A stretch of 64,000 nucleotides of DNA from GWB1-38-13 sp964488535 (GCA_964488535.1 CAZAUT010000003.1:1-64000), one strand, 5' to 3'; positions 40,566 through 50,490 are shown, counted from the stretch's first letter. Numbers and translations: made by a program. The notes: generated by a model from the sequence alone, not told the origin.

Positions 40566-40913
40566 ATGGAAATCACAAAAGGTGGCACAGATAAATCAAA
40601 TAAGGTTCTTCTTTGCGATGTTTCCCGCAATGTGAAATATCAGCATAGTGTACCTTCCAGACCAAGCAGGGGAACGTGCGATAGTGGGGACGGAAGCGTT
40701 CATTGTGATTGGTGTAAACACGCGCAAGAATTTTTAACAGAACATGCAGTAAATAATTCGGCAGATGGTGCAGAAAGTATTCGTTTTGTTCCCAATCCGG
40801 ACGATCACTCTCTCACAGTCGTTTACCCTTCAAAACCCGATGGAACGTTTATGAGTAGGTCTGTTGCTCGCGGACACCTGTCCGATCCCGAAAAAGTTGA
40901 TGTTGTAGATTGA
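40566..40913 (+). CDS. Small hypothetical protein with CxxC (115 aa)
   Basis: Not recognised. Contains LLCDVS, RGTCDSGDGSVHCDWCKHAQ (CxxC with nearby His, metal-binding look), and a C-terminal beta-rich part (HSLTVVYPSKPDGTFMSRSV). It shares with the other orphan plus-strand genes the strong promoter and short leader. Confidence 0.55.
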   Translation: MEITKGGTDKSNKVLLCDVSRNVKYQHSVPSRPSRGTCDSGDGSVHCDWCKHAQEFLTEHAVNNSADGAESIRFVPNPDDHSLTVVYPSKPDGTFMSRSVARGHLSDPEKVDVVD

Positions 40914-40930
40914 TTCGTATTTTTATAATT

Positions 40931-41467
40931 TCACTTTATCCACTTCTTTTCTCTAATCCCCTTTTCCCAATTCACCCATCTGGCCAATACAAACAAATAA
41001 TCCGACAGGCGATTAAGGTATTTCAAAACCCCCGCCGGAACCTTTTCCGCCTCACTTAATCCCACCACTTCTCTCTCCGCTCTTCTGGCCAGTGTCCTTG
41101 CATACTGAAGCCTTGCTGCAACCGGACTTCCGCCCGGATAAATAAAATTTGAAAGTTTCGGCAGTATTTTATCGGTTTCGTCTATTTCCTCTTCCAATTT
41201 TCTTGTTTCTTTACTTTCTAATTTCAAATCTGATCCTGCTAAAATTGAACCCGTTGTCAGTAAATTATTTTGAACCAGCCTTAGTTTTACCTTCAATTTT
41301 TCATCAGAAGTTTCCGCTATAACAATTCCCAAAAAACTATCAATCTCATCAACCGCTCCGATTGCCCGGGTATTGCATGACGATTTTGAAACACGGACCG
41401 ATTTTCCGTCAACTTTTCTGAAAAGTCCCGTTGTTCCGTCATCGCCGGTTTTTGTATAAATAACCAT
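40931..41467 (-). CDS. pduO: ATP:cob(I)alamin adenosyltransferase, PduO type
   Basis: 178 aa. Makes adenosylcobalamin. N-terminal ATP-binding MVIYTKTGDDGTTGLFRK matches [KR]-TGDxG-[TS]; IGAVDEIDSFLG and the C-terminal ARTLARRAEREVVGLSE and YLNRLSDYLFVLARW are the family signatures, including RxxxRRxER and NRLSD. It lies downstream of three B12-dependent ribonucleotide reductases and would supply their cofactor from salvaged cobalamin. Confidence 0.93.
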   Translation of the reverse strand: MVIYTKTGDDGTTGLFRKVDGKSVRVSKSSCNTRAIGAVDEIDSFLGIVIAETSDEKLKVKLRLVQNNLLTTGSILAGSDLKLESKETRKLEEEIDETDKILPKLSNFIYPGGSPVAARLQYARTLARRAEREVVGLSEAEKVPAGVLKYLNRLSDYLFVLARWVNWEKGIREKKWIK

Positions 41468-41512
41468 AAATATAAAGATATCAAGATATTAAGATATTAG
41501 AATACTACGATA

Positions 41513-41884
41513 TTACGAGTGGGAAAGCTTCTCGGTTGAACGAATAAGTCCGCCAAGTATAACCCCCGATTTTTCGGATTGTTTCATTATCTCTTCAAAC
41601 CCTTCATTGGATAAGTATCCTAAATCCTTGGCAATTAACGACTGTGTTTGAACCTCTGAAAGTGAACCTCTGGCATCGAAATAGAAATTCAACCTGTCTT
41701 TGTAGTGGTATCTGGAGAATCCTTCTGCTATACAAGATTCATTGGAAACAACGGCACGTCTGATTTGTGAAGTCAATCCAAAAGTTTCCGACTTTGGAAA
41801 ACTCCCGGAATACTTGTAAATCATAAGTGTTAACTTATGCGCCTCTTTCCAAGCATCCAAATCCTGAAATGTTTTTATTTTCAT
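41513..41884 (-). CDS. Four-helix-bundle (S23-type) protein
   Basis: 123 aa: FQDLDAWKEAHKLTLMIYKY, IRRAVVSNESCIAEGFSRYH, GSLSEVQTQSLIAKDLGY. It interrupts the reductase-cobalamin cluster and has the 'aatatcctaatatcgtaatatcc' repeat on both sides. Confidence 0.88.
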   Translation of the reverse strand: MKIKTFQDLDAWKEAHKLTLMIYKYSGSFPKSETFGLTSQIRRAVVSNESCIAEGFSRYHYKDRLNFYFDARGSLSEVQTQSLIAKDLGYLSNEGFEEIMKQSEKSGVILGGLIRSTEKLSHS

Positions 41885-41998
41885 TCTCCTAATATCTCAA
41901 TATCCTAATATCGTAATATCCTAGTATCCCAGTATCTTTCTTTCTATCCTGTGCCCTCTCCTAATATCGTAATATCGTAGTATCCTAATACCGTTTCT
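41885..41998. repeat. 'cctaatatcgtaatatcctagtatc' repeat block
   Basis: About eight imperfect units of 9-11 nt. The same family occupies 41466-41512 on the other side of the S23 gene. Confidence 0.75.
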
Positions 41999-44158
41999 CT
42001 AAAGTTCGCATGTACTAAACCCGCACTTTTTGCATTTGAAGCATTTATTATCCCTGACCAGTAAAATATTACATGTGGGACATTTTCTCAATGAGGGAAG
42101 GGTTCTTTCCGACGACCCGAACTCAAAAACCTGGTTGTTTTTTGCCTTATCGCGGTAAACGGTAAGGCCTTTGCAACCCAGTTTCCAGGCCAAAATGTAC
42201 GCCTGTTCGACATCGTCGGGTGTTGCGTGAGAAGGCATATTAATTGTTTTTGTTATCGCGTTGTCTGTCCACTTCTGAAAAGCAGCCTGCATTCTGATGT
42301 GATCGCGCCAGTCAATATCGTGTGCCACTTTAAAAACATTCCGAAGATGTTTCGGAATCTCGGTTATACCCTGCGCACTTCCATGATTCTGAACCACCTT
42401 TTGAATAAGACTGTCGCTGTAAACGCCGTATTCTTTAAGCTTTCTCGTAAAAATGCCGACTGTGTTTTTTAACCGCATCCCGTCCAAGACGTTTTGTTCA
42501 TATGCAAGTGCAAAAAAGGGTTCTATCCCGAAAGAAGTCTCACAAATGACTGCATTTCCGCTTGATGGCGGGAAAGTTAAGAGAGCTACATTTCTTGGCT
42601 TGTCCTTCCTTTCCGCCCAAATTGATTTATTAACAAGCGGAAATGCTCCCTTTTCTTTTGCCAAATGCACCGAAGCCTCAAAGCCCGACTGATACATCGT
42701 CTGCGTGACTTTTTCGGCTAGATTAAAGGCTTCGACACTGTCATAGGGTATTTCCATCATGGCAAGCGTTTCCGCCCAGCCGACACAGCCGATTCCGATC
42801 CTTCTGTGTTTTTTTACTGCCTCGGAAATTTCCTGTACCGGAAACCATGAAGCATCAATTACATTATCCATTAACCGCACCGCTGTCTTCATTGTCTTCT
42901 GCAATCCTTCAAAATCAAATCCGCCGTCCGGCGGACCATGTATCACAAATTTGGTAAAATTTATATATCCCAGATTACAGGACTCGTATGGATATAAAGG
43001 AACCTCTCCGCAGGGATTGGTCGTCATTAAAAGCCCCTGTTTTCCGAGAAGCGGATTGGATAGTGCCGTTCCTTTGTTTATTGCGGATAAATTAATAATT
43101 CCCGGATCTCCCGTTTGCCACGCCATTTGGGCCATTAGTTCAAGAATCGAATTTGCTTTAACTTTATTCACGACTTCACCCGTTCTTGGATTTATAAGGT
43201 CCCAGTTATCACCGTTTTGCGCTTTTTGCATAAACTCATCGGTAACACCAACCGAAATGTTTGTTTTTGAAAGATAGCCGTCGTTTTGCTTCGAGGAAAT
43301 AAAATTAAAAATATCGGGGTGGCTCGAATTCAATATTGCCATGTTTCCGCTTTCATATTTCCCCTCCTGTTTGAACAGGGATGTCATAAGATCAAACATT
43401 TCGATCAGTTTTACCGGCCCTGCAGCCAGGTTTGGAGCGCCCCCAACCGGATCTCCCTCGGGACGGATCATTGAGAAATTATAACCGCATCCCCCGCCGT
43501 GTTTTTTAATTAAAGTGGATTTGTGAAGAATATTGAAAATTGAATTAATATCATCCTCGATTGGCCAGACAAAACAATTAGCAAGCTGGGGAGATTTTTT
43601 TCCGGCATTGGCAAGCGTTCTTGTACCCGGAAGAAACTTGAAACTCATCATCAGATCAAGAAAGCGCTTGTTCCATAGACTTCTCTTTTCTTTTGTTTTT
43701 TCGACATCGGAAAGGCATTTTGCAACCCTTTCAAACATTTGCCGTGGTGTTTCCAAAATCTCCCCCTTCTCGTTTTTTTTAAGGTAACGTGACTTAAGAA
43801 TGTATAAAGTATTGTAAGAAAGTCCAATATCGTCCTTCACCCCAAGCGATTCTTTATCCTGTCTCAAATGTTTTTTGTTCTCCCGGTATCTGATAAATTC
43901 TTTCGCTGTTTTTGCGTGACCGCGTTCAATAAGAACCTTTTCTACAATTTCGCCGATTTCCGAAGTTTTTATGTTTTCACCGACAGCGTACTTTTCCTTC
44001 AAAACAGTCAAAACCTCGTTCCTTAAGGAAAGTGCCGTCTTTTCGTCCTTTCCTCCGACATTCCGTGCTGCAAGAAAGATACTCCGGAAAATTTTCTCTC
44101 CGTCAAACGGCTCGTTTATTCCGCTCGCTTTGATAACGTATTTGGCTGGTTGCTTCAT
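41999..44158 (-). CDS. nrdJ: Class II (B12-dependent) ribonucleotide reductase, third tandem copy
   Basis: 719 aa. Reduces ribonucleotides using adenosylcobalamin. N-terminal ATP-cone (KYVIKASGINEPFDGEKIFR) for allosteric control, then the barrel with SPQLANCFVWP (first redox Cys), TTNPCGEVPLYPYESCNLG (thiyl Cys with Asn and Glu), and LLTFPPSSGNAVICETSFG (phosphate loop, altered from APTGT). The C-terminal tail CPTCNILLVRDNKCFKCKKC ends in a Cys-rich zinc-like and redox motif. 10 nt after the second copy. Confidence 0.9.
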   Translation of the reverse strand: MKQPAKYVIKASGINEPFDGEKIFRSIFLAARNVGGKDEKTALSLRNEVLTVLKEKYAVGENIKTSEIGEIVEKVLIERGHAKTAKEFIRYRENKKHLRQDKESLGVKDDIGLSYNTLYILKSRYLKKNEKGEILETPRQMFERVAKCLSDVEKTKEKRSLWNKRFLDLMMSFKFLPGTRTLANAGKKSPQLANCFVWPIEDDINSIFNILHKSTLIKKHGGGCGYNFSMIRPEGDPVGGAPNLAAGPVKLIEMFDLMTSLFKQEGKYESGNMAILNSSHPDIFNFISSKQNDGYLSKTNISVGVTDEFMQKAQNGDNWDLINPRTGEVVNKVKANSILELMAQMAWQTGDPGIINLSAINKGTALSNPLLGKQGLLMTTNPCGEVPLYPYESCNLGYINFTKFVIHGPPDGGFDFEGLQKTMKTAVRLMDNVIDASWFPVQEISEAVKKHRRIGIGCVGWAETLAMMEIPYDSVEAFNLAEKVTQTMYQSGFEASVHLAKEKGAFPLVNKSIWAERKDKPRNVALLTFPPSSGNAVICETSFGIEPFFALAYEQNVLDGMRLKNTVGIFTRKLKEYGVYSDSLIQKVVQNHGSAQGITEIPKHLRNVFKVAHDIDWRDHIRMQAAFQKWTDNAITKTINMPSHATPDDVEQAYILAWKLGCKGLTVYRDKAKNNQVFEFGSSERTLPSLRKCPTCNILLVRDNKCFKCKKCGFSTCEL

Positions 44159-44167
44159 GTTGATAAT

Positions 44168-46381
44168 TTAAAGCCTGCACTTACTCCACCCGCATTCTTT
44201 GCAACTTCTACATCCTCCCTCAAATTCCAAAACTCCTTTGCACTCCGGGCAGTTTTTTTCTTCTTTCTCCAATTCGGGCTTATACTTTTCACCGGTATTT
44301 ATTACTTGATCCTCCTTGCTGCCATCTCTGTAAACCGTAATGCCCTTACATCCGAGTTTCCATGCCAGCATGTACGATTTCTCAACCTCCTCAACCGTCG
44401 CCGTGTTTCTGAAGTTTATGGTTTTTGACACAGCATTATCGGCATATTTCTGAAACGCTGCCTGTATTCTTACATGCCACTGGGGATCAATGTCGTGTGT
44501 TGTAACAAAAACTTTTCTGATGTCACCGGGAAGTCCGGGTACATTTTGAATTGAACCGTGATTTTTGATAATTTTTTCGATCAACGTATCACTAAACAGA
44601 TTTTTTTCTTTTAATATTTCCTCAAAAACCGGATTAATATAATAAAGTTTTCTGGTAGATCTATTCTTGTGATCCTCGTTATAGAAAGAACTCCTTGTAT
44701 AAACAAGGGCAAAACTTGGCTCGACACCGCTTGTTGTATCTCCAATCATCGATACTGTACCTGTTGGAGCAATAGTAATCATCGTACAATTACGATATTT
44801 CTCTGCGGATCCTTTGTAGGTCGATATGTCCCAATTGGGAAATACACCGCGAGTTTTGGCTAATTCAAGCGAAGCTTCTTCGGCTTTGCGTTTAACAAAT
44901 TTTGCAATCTTATCCGCAATCCGTACACCGTCGGGGCTGTTATAGGCAATATTCAATTTAAAAAGTGTTTCCGCAAAACCTACCATTCCCAAACCTATTT
45001 TCCTGTTTCCGTACTTTACGATTTTTTCGGTTTCGGGTAAAACATAGTAGTTTGTTTCAATCATATTGTCCAAAAAACGGACAAGTGTTTTAACCGTATC
45101 TCCCAACTCTTCCCAGTTAATTTCCCATCCGCCATTCTTCCTGATTAAATGGTTTGCTAAATGAACGGAAGAAAGGTTGCATGACTCGTAAGGTAACAAA
45201 GGTTGTTCACCACATGGATTCGTTGCATTTAACACTCCAAGGCTTGGAGTGAAGTTATCCTCTTCCATCCGGTCTAAAAAGACCATCCCGGGATCGCCGG
45301 TTTTCCACGCATGTTCACAAATTTCATGAAAAAGTTTTCGGGCAGAAACTTTCTTCACCGCCACTCCATCCCGTGGATTCACCAGAGAAAACTTCTTATC
45401 AGCCACGACCGCTTCCATAAACTCATTTGTCGCACCGACAGAAATGTTAAAATTCTTCATATTTCCGTCTTCGTCCTTGATTTTAATGAACTCAAAAATG
45501 TCAGGGTGGTTAACATTTAAAATACCCATATTTCCACCGTGTTTTTTGGATCCCTGCATAATTTTTGACAAGGCTGCACTGTAAACCTGCAAAAAGTCCA
45601 CAGGCCCTGAAGCGGTATTTGGAACATTTCTTACCTTGTCACCCTTGAAACGTATATCACTGAAGTTAAATCCTGTTCCTCCAAAGTTTTTTTGAATGAG
45701 AGCTGCCTCGCCAAGTGTCTGGAAAATTTTAGAAATAGAATCTTCAATTTTCAAGACGAAGCATGGGGAAAGTTGCTGCAAACAATGGTCATTACCGGCT
45801 TCATACATAGCACTGGTAGTGCATATAAATTTAAACTTAACCATTTTATTAAAAAATACCTGTGCTGCCAATTCGACATCTTTTTCGTTACCCCAATTAA
45901 TTTCTGTTTTGGCGATATATTTCGCAACTCTCCAGAAAATCTGTCCCGGAGTCTCTTCCGGCTTTCCGTCAGCACCCAACTTGGAACATCTGGCAACAAG
46001 GGTTGTCCTGGCATTGCCGGTCATTTCCGGTTCGCGGATGATAAATTCGTCTTTTTTTGACTGTTCCTTCCTTTCTTTGTATAAAATATAATATCTGGCC
46101 GTTTCGAAATAACCTTTCTGTGCAATGACAGGTTCAACAATGTTCCGGATTTCTAATGTGGAAATGACTGGTTTCTTAAAAATTAAAAGCTTGGATAGGA
46201 CTTCTTTTAATATGGCGTTTGAGTCCTCTTTGGAATAGGACATCGTATCCTTGCCGGCTAAGATAATACTTTTTACTATTTTATTCCAAATGAATAATTG
46301 TGTCTGTCCGTCCGATTTTATTACTTTTTTTATTTTTAATTTGGGTAAATTTGCTTTTATGTAATCTTTGTCTTTTTTCAT
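44168..46381 (-). CDS. nrdJ: Class II ribonucleotide reductase, second tandem copy
   Basis: 737 aa. ATP-cone at the start (KKVIKSDGQTQLFIWNKIVK), LQQLSPCFVLKIEDS, NATNPCGEQPLLPYESCNLS, MITIAPTGTVSMIGDTTSG, C-terminal CPECKGVLEFEGGCRSCKEC. All catalytic motifs are canonical. The start is 46381, 1 nt after the stop of the first copy; the longer frame upstream overlaps that gene's Cys-rich tail and is not a real extension. Confidence 0.92.
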   Translation of the reverse strand: MKKDKDYIKANLPKLKIKKVIKSDGQTQLFIWNKIVKSIILAGKDTMSYSKEDSNAILKEVLSKLLIFKKPVISTLEIRNIVEPVIAQKGYFETARYYILYKERKEQSKKDEFIIREPEMTGNARTTLVARCSKLGADGKPEETPGQIFWRVAKYIAKTEINWGNEKDVELAAQVFFNKMVKFKFICTTSAMYEAGNDHCLQQLSPCFVLKIEDSISKIFQTLGEAALIQKNFGGTGFNFSDIRFKGDKVRNVPNTASGPVDFLQVYSAALSKIMQGSKKHGGNMGILNVNHPDIFEFIKIKDEDGNMKNFNISVGATNEFMEAVVADKKFSLVNPRDGVAVKKVSARKLFHEICEHAWKTGDPGMVFLDRMEEDNFTPSLGVLNATNPCGEQPLLPYESCNLSSVHLANHLIRKNGGWEINWEELGDTVKTLVRFLDNMIETNYYVLPETEKIVKYGNRKIGLGMVGFAETLFKLNIAYNSPDGVRIADKIAKFVKRKAEEASLELAKTRGVFPNWDISTYKGSAEKYRNCTMITIAPTGTVSMIGDTTSGVEPSFALVYTRSSFYNEDHKNRSTRKLYYINPVFEEILKEKNLFSDTLIEKIIKNHGSIQNVPGLPGDIRKVFVTTHDIDPQWHVRIQAAFQKYADNAVSKTINFRNTATVEEVEKSYMLAWKLGCKGITVYRDGSKEDQVINTGEKYKPELEKEEKNCPECKGVLEFEGGCRSCKECGWSKCRL

Positions 46382-46382
46382 A

Positions 46383-48839
46383 TCAACACTCCGAATAACC
46401 GCATCCGTGACACGTCTTGCAGCCCATTTCGTGAACCAAAGTTGCGTTTCCGCAAGACGGACAAAAATCGGCATGACGGCTTAACAGAGACAATTGATTA
46501 TTTCTGTCGTCACTCAGTCCTTTTGTACCGTAATTGTAAGACAGACCATTGCCGTTAATAAGTAATTTCTCCTGAACCGGCTGGTTATACTCCTTCTTGT
46601 TTTCCGGAATCATTCCAACATCCAGAGATAAGGCTCTGGCAATTGCATCCGGCAGTGATAATATTCTGTCCGATCCAAAACCAACACTTCTTGACCCGCC
46701 TATGCCTTGAAGTTGTTCTATTATAATTGCAGCTCTCTCTCTGCCGGTTAAGTTGCTGCCCAATCTTAAGGATTTGGAAATGACACGACCTAAGGCTTCC
46801 GCCATTGCCTGCACGTCACTGCCCGCCCTTCCGATATTAATGAATGTCTCAACCGGACTTCCCGTTTCATCATGATTTACAGTAATAAATGCTGTCCCCA
46901 CAGGTGTTTTCAAACGGTAGGTTGAACCGGACACTTTAATTGGCCGTTCCCAAATTGCTAAAAACGATTTTGATTCGCCGTTTTTGTATACTCCATTTTT
47001 TGATTCCGCCTTCTCCTCTTTCTTTTCATTTCTTATCAACGTCCCTTCCCTTGATCCTTCTCTCATGTAAGATATTCCCTTGCATCCGGTGTCGTAGGCA
47101 AGCATGTAAAGCTTCTTTACATCGTGCGCTGTGTGAGACTTCGGAGCGTTCACGGTCTTACTGATAGAAGAATCGGTATAGGTTTGTATTAATGCCTGAA
47201 TTTTTACGTGCTCATCAGGGGATAAATTGTCGGCAGTTACAAAGTAGGACGGGATATTTTCCTTTCCGTTGTTTTCTATCCATTCCTGATAGAGCGGATG
47301 ATACATCGTCCTCTCCCCCAACCGGTCTTTCTGAATATAGGAGAATGAGAAAACAGGTTCTATTCCCGAAGATACTCCTGCAAGAAGTGCTATTTTTCCG
47401 GTCGGAGCTTCCGTTGTCAGAAAACAATTTCTAATACCCTGACGGCGAATTTTTTGTCTGATCTCCTTCGGCAAATTTTTAATAAAACCACCCCGAAGAA
47501 AATTCTCTTTGTTGTAAGCAGGAAAAACACCCTTCTCTTTTGCTAAATCACTTGAGCAGTCATAAGATGTATCACGAAGGGTTTTGTAAATTTTTTCTAT
47601 AAGTTTTAATGATTCTTCCGAGCCGTAGCGAATCTTCAATTTAATGAGCATGTCGGCAAGTCCCATTGTTCCAAGACCAAGTCTTCTTTCTCTTTTTTGT
47701 GTCTCTTCGATTTCGGGGTAAAGATAATTTTCCGAATCAACTGCATTATCCAAAAATCTCACTCCCACTTTAATAGTCTTAGTAAAATCATCAAAGTCAA
47801 ATACATCTCCGTTAACAAAGGCAGACAGATTAAGTGAACTTAAATTGCATACCCCCCAAGCCGGTAATCCCTGTTCACCGCATACGTTTGTTGCAATTAC
47901 TTTTTCAAAATACCAGGAATTGTTCATATCATTGTATCTGTCCATATACACAACACCCGGTTCGGCCGATTCCCAAGCCGATTCGCATATTCGGTCCCAC
48001 AGCTCACGCGCTTTGATTGTTTTATAAATTTTTGTGGGATAACTTTTTCTTTTCCACTCGCTCAAATCGCCGCTCCATTCTTGTCTATACTTCTCAAAAT
48101 CGGTATCCGGAAATTCCAAATGCCAGTCTTTGTCGTTTTTCACTGCCTCCATAAACGAGTCCGACAAACAGATGCTCAGATTGGCTCCGGCAATTTTTCC
48201 CGTTTCTTTCTTTATCGAAATAAATTCTTCAATGTCGGGATGCCAATCCCAAAGCATTATCATTAACGCCCCGCGCCTTGTCCCTCCCTGCTGAATAATG
48301 TCATGAACGGCAACAGAATAAAGGTTTGCCCATGAAACAGCACCCGAACTTGTTCCGTTAACGCTTTTTAAATATGATCCGTTTGGCCTGAGCGTGGAAA
48401 TGTTGAAACCTACTCCTCCGCCCCGTGCGCTAATTTCCGTGACCTGCTCCAAAGTTTTTATAATTCCGCCTCTCGTATCCTGAGGGTTTGGTATAACAAA
48501 GCAATTAATCATTGTTGCATTGGAACCGCTGCCTGCTGCCGTCAAAAATCTTCCGGCCGGACAAAATTTAAAGTCCACCATGGCTTCATAAAAATTCTTT
48601 TCCCATACTTTTTTTTCTTTGGAGGTTTTTTCCGCTTGAGCAAGCGCAAAGGATACACGATGCCACATCTGTTCGGGGTATTTTTCCATTGGTTTTCCTT
48701 TCTCGTTTTTTAGAGAATATCTGTCAAGAAACAACTGTTTTCTTATCCCCGTTAAGGAAGTGCCCTCATGAACTGTTACAAGATGACGAATACTGTTGTA
48801 TTTTGAACCCAAAGTTTTTGATAACTTTTTTATTTTCAT
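46383..48839 (-). CDS. nrdJ: Class II ribonucleotide reductase, first tandem copy, with TSCPD domain
   Basis: 818 aa. No ATP-cone. MINCFVIPNP, ATNVCGEQGLPAWGVCNLSS, TEAPTGKIALLAGVSSGIEP give the catalytic set. Residues ~615-760 form a TSCPD-type domain (RPIKVSGSTYRLKTPVGTAF, ETFINIGRAGSDVQAMAEAL), and the protein ends CPSCGNATLVHEMGCKTCHG then CGYSEC. This is the classical NrdJ layout. Start set at 48839 (MKIKKLSK) rather than 48893. Co-oriented behind nrdR. Confidence 0.93.
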   Translation of the reverse strand: MKIKKLSKTLGSKYNSIRHLVTVHEGTSLTGIRKQLFLDRYSLKNEKGKPMEKYPEQMWHRVSFALAQAEKTSKEKKVWEKNFYEAMVDFKFCPAGRFLTAAGSGSNATMINCFVIPNPQDTRGGIIKTLEQVTEISARGGGVGFNISTLRPNGSYLKSVNGTSSGAVSWANLYSVAVHDIIQQGGTRRGALMIMLWDWHPDIEEFISIKKETGKIAGANLSICLSDSFMEAVKNDKDWHLEFPDTDFEKYRQEWSGDLSEWKRKSYPTKIYKTIKARELWDRICESAWESAEPGVVYMDRYNDMNNSWYFEKVIATNVCGEQGLPAWGVCNLSSLNLSAFVNGDVFDFDDFTKTIKVGVRFLDNAVDSENYLYPEIEETQKRERRLGLGTMGLADMLIKLKIRYGSEESLKLIEKIYKTLRDTSYDCSSDLAKEKGVFPAYNKENFLRGGFIKNLPKEIRQKIRRQGIRNCFLTTEAPTGKIALLAGVSSGIEPVFSFSYIQKDRLGERTMYHPLYQEWIENNGKENIPSYFVTADNLSPDEHVKIQALIQTYTDSSISKTVNAPKSHTAHDVKKLYMLAYDTGCKGISYMREGSREGTLIRNEKKEEKAESKNGVYKNGESKSFLAIWERPIKVSGSTYRLKTPVGTAFITVNHDETGSPVETFINIGRAGSDVQAMAEALGRVISKSLRLGSNLTGRERAAIIIEQLQGIGGSRSVGFGSDRILSLPDAIARALSLDVGMIPENKKEYNQPVQEKLLINGNGLSYNYGTKGLSDDRNNQLSLLSRHADFCPSCGNATLVHEMGCKTCHGCGYSEC

Positions 48840-48945
48840 AATTTTAAAATCACAAAGTACACGGGATAAATCGGGAAGAATGGCGGATAACACCGGATTT
48901 TTCCCTGCGTTTTCCTGTCATAATCCTGTTTCTTCCTGTGTGCTT

Positions 48946-49386
48946 CTACTCTTTGATCGCGCGTGCAAAATCCTCCAAATCCTCAAACTGCAGATAAACG
49001 CTTGCAAACCGAAGCCACGCCACCTTGTCGATTCTTTTTAATTTTTTCAGTATTGCAATACCTATAGCTTTACTGGAAACCTCCTCTTTTTCTTTTCTCA
49101 ACATCTCCCTCTCCACCCTATCCACGATATCGTTAACCAAATCCATTGAAACGGGTCTTTTCTCAACGGCTCGTAATATTCCCTTTTTGATCTTCTCTCT
49201 GTCATAAGGTTCTCGCCTGCCGTCTTTTTTTACAACCCACATTGCTGATCCGCCAATCTTCTCGTAAGTTGTAAATCTTTTTTTACATTTTAAACATTCC
49301 CTTCTTCTTCTCAAAGATTTTCCTTCATCAACCATGCGCGACTCTAAAACCTGTGTATCGTTTGCTGTACAAAATGGACAACGCAT
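48946..49386 (-). CDS. nrdR: Transcriptional repressor NrdR
   Basis: 146 aa. Zinc ribbon MRCPFCTANDTQVLESRMVD with the second pair in RECLKCKKRFTTYE, then an ATP-cone WVVKKDGRREPYDREKIKKG. It senses dATP/ATP and represses reductase genes. Directly upstream of the three nrdJ copies on the same strand, so it probably controls them. I could not find a clear pair of NrdR boxes upstream. Confidence 0.95.
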   Translation of the reverse strand: MRCPFCTANDTQVLESRMVDEGKSLRRRRECLKCKKRFTTYEKIGGSAMWVVKKDGRREPYDREKIKKGILRAVEKRPVSMDLVNDIVDRVEREMLRKEKEEVSSKAIGIAILKKLKRIDKVAWLRFASVYLQFEDLEDFARAIKE

Positions 49387-49762
49387 ACCTTAATTTATAA
49401 ATTCTAAATCCTAAACAAATCGAAATTTTTCAATATCAAATGCATTTAACTTTTCTTTAAGTGAATTTTTATATTTGTTATTTTGTATTTGTTTAGAATT
49501 TAGGGTTTAGTGCTTAGAGTTTGCTTGGATTTCATTCAAGCTTTTCATATATGAAAACGAAAAGTACTACCCGTTGTACTGGTTGTGATGTTCATACACT
49601 ACCTGTCTTTAGTCAACTATAAGTAACTGTATCAAATTACGGCATTTTCCGCACGCCATGAAGCTGAAAATATGTCAATTACCGAAAATTCATGTGGAAT
49701 TATTATAAGATTAACGCCATATACTCCGAAGCATGATGATAGACATTCCTCAAAGAAATAAT
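49387..49762. repeat. Intergenic region with 'ttctaaatcctaaac ... gtttagaatttagggtttag' inverted repeat
   Basis: Same stem-loop repeat as at 10102-10250 in 49396-49525. The rest (49530-49762) shows no gene, only AT-rich sequence. Confidence 0.55.
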
Positions 49763-50389
49763 TTATTGCCAATCGAACGGGTTATTCGGTACCCGTGATC
49801 CTTTCTCCAGAAGGGAATTTCTGGCCCGTTCAAATGTTTTTATGGGAATGTTCTTGTAAAGAACAATTGTCGGCCGTATATCATCCGGAACTTTTAATTC
49901 CAATTCGGAAAGGACTTCATAATGCTTAAGGGAAGCATACGCCAAACGCGAAGATACATCCTGCGAAAATATCCCTTTCTCCTTTCTTAAACTTTCTTCA
50001 TATAAAGATGCCTCTTCAAGGTATTTTTCGGCTTTAGTCAAAGTTGACACAGCATTTTCATTTTTCCCGCGTTCAAAAAGAAGTATTGACGAACCGAGGC
50101 GTTTGTCGGCAAAAAGAATTTTAAGTTCAATCTTTTTTAGTTTGTCGGGAGTCAAAGCAATCCACATCCTGTCGCGTATTGCCTTAACGGGCCAGAGCAC
50201 ACTGTCGGGCAAAATACTGCCCGGATATGCAAGGCTGTACTCAATATTTATGTCTTCCTCCGCCAGAGCAGAAGGGGTTTTTATATGATTTGTTTCAAAT
50301 CTAACAGCAGCTGATCGAAAAACAGACGTAAAAAGTATCCCTAAGGCAAAAATAATAACAGCGGAATAGACCAAAGCTTTCCGAAACAT
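49763..50389 (-). CDS. DUF5667 domain protein, membrane-anchored
   Basis: 208 aa. N-terminal signal anchor ALVYSAVIIFALGILFTSVF, then LAYPGSILPDSVLWPVKAIR, the characteristic 'YPGLLPDSPLYPLK' type start of DUF5667, followed by a helical domain (KKIELKILFADKRLGSSILL, ENAVSTLTKAEKYLEEA). Faces the outside. Common in CPR; role unknown. Confidence 0.82.
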   Translation of the reverse strand: MFRKALVYSAVIIFALGILFTSVFRSAAVRFETNHIKTPSALAEEDINIEYSLAYPGSILPDSVLWPVKAIRDRMWIALTPDKLKKIELKILFADKRLGSSILLFERGKNENAVSTLTKAEKYLEEASLYEESLRKEKGIFSQDVSSRLAYASLKHYEVLSELELKVPDDIRPTIVLYKNIPIKTFERARNSLLEKGSRVPNNPFDWQ

Positions 50390-50490
50390 ACTATTTCTTA
50401 CTATACGCCCACCAGTTGCTCAAATCAAATTCCCGTTATTATTTACCGCTTATTGTTCACTATTCCCAACTAGTGCCTAGTTGCTAGTTT

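Noticed and set aside
41885..41998. Regular short repeats that might be a CRISPR array
   Set aside because: Units are 9-11 nt, imperfect, without unique spacers, and the same family is scattered over many intergenic regions; no cas gene is present.
44168..46474. Longer N-terminus for the second nrdJ copy
   Set aside because: The extra residues are the out-of-frame reading of the upstream gene's C-terminal Cys-rich tail.
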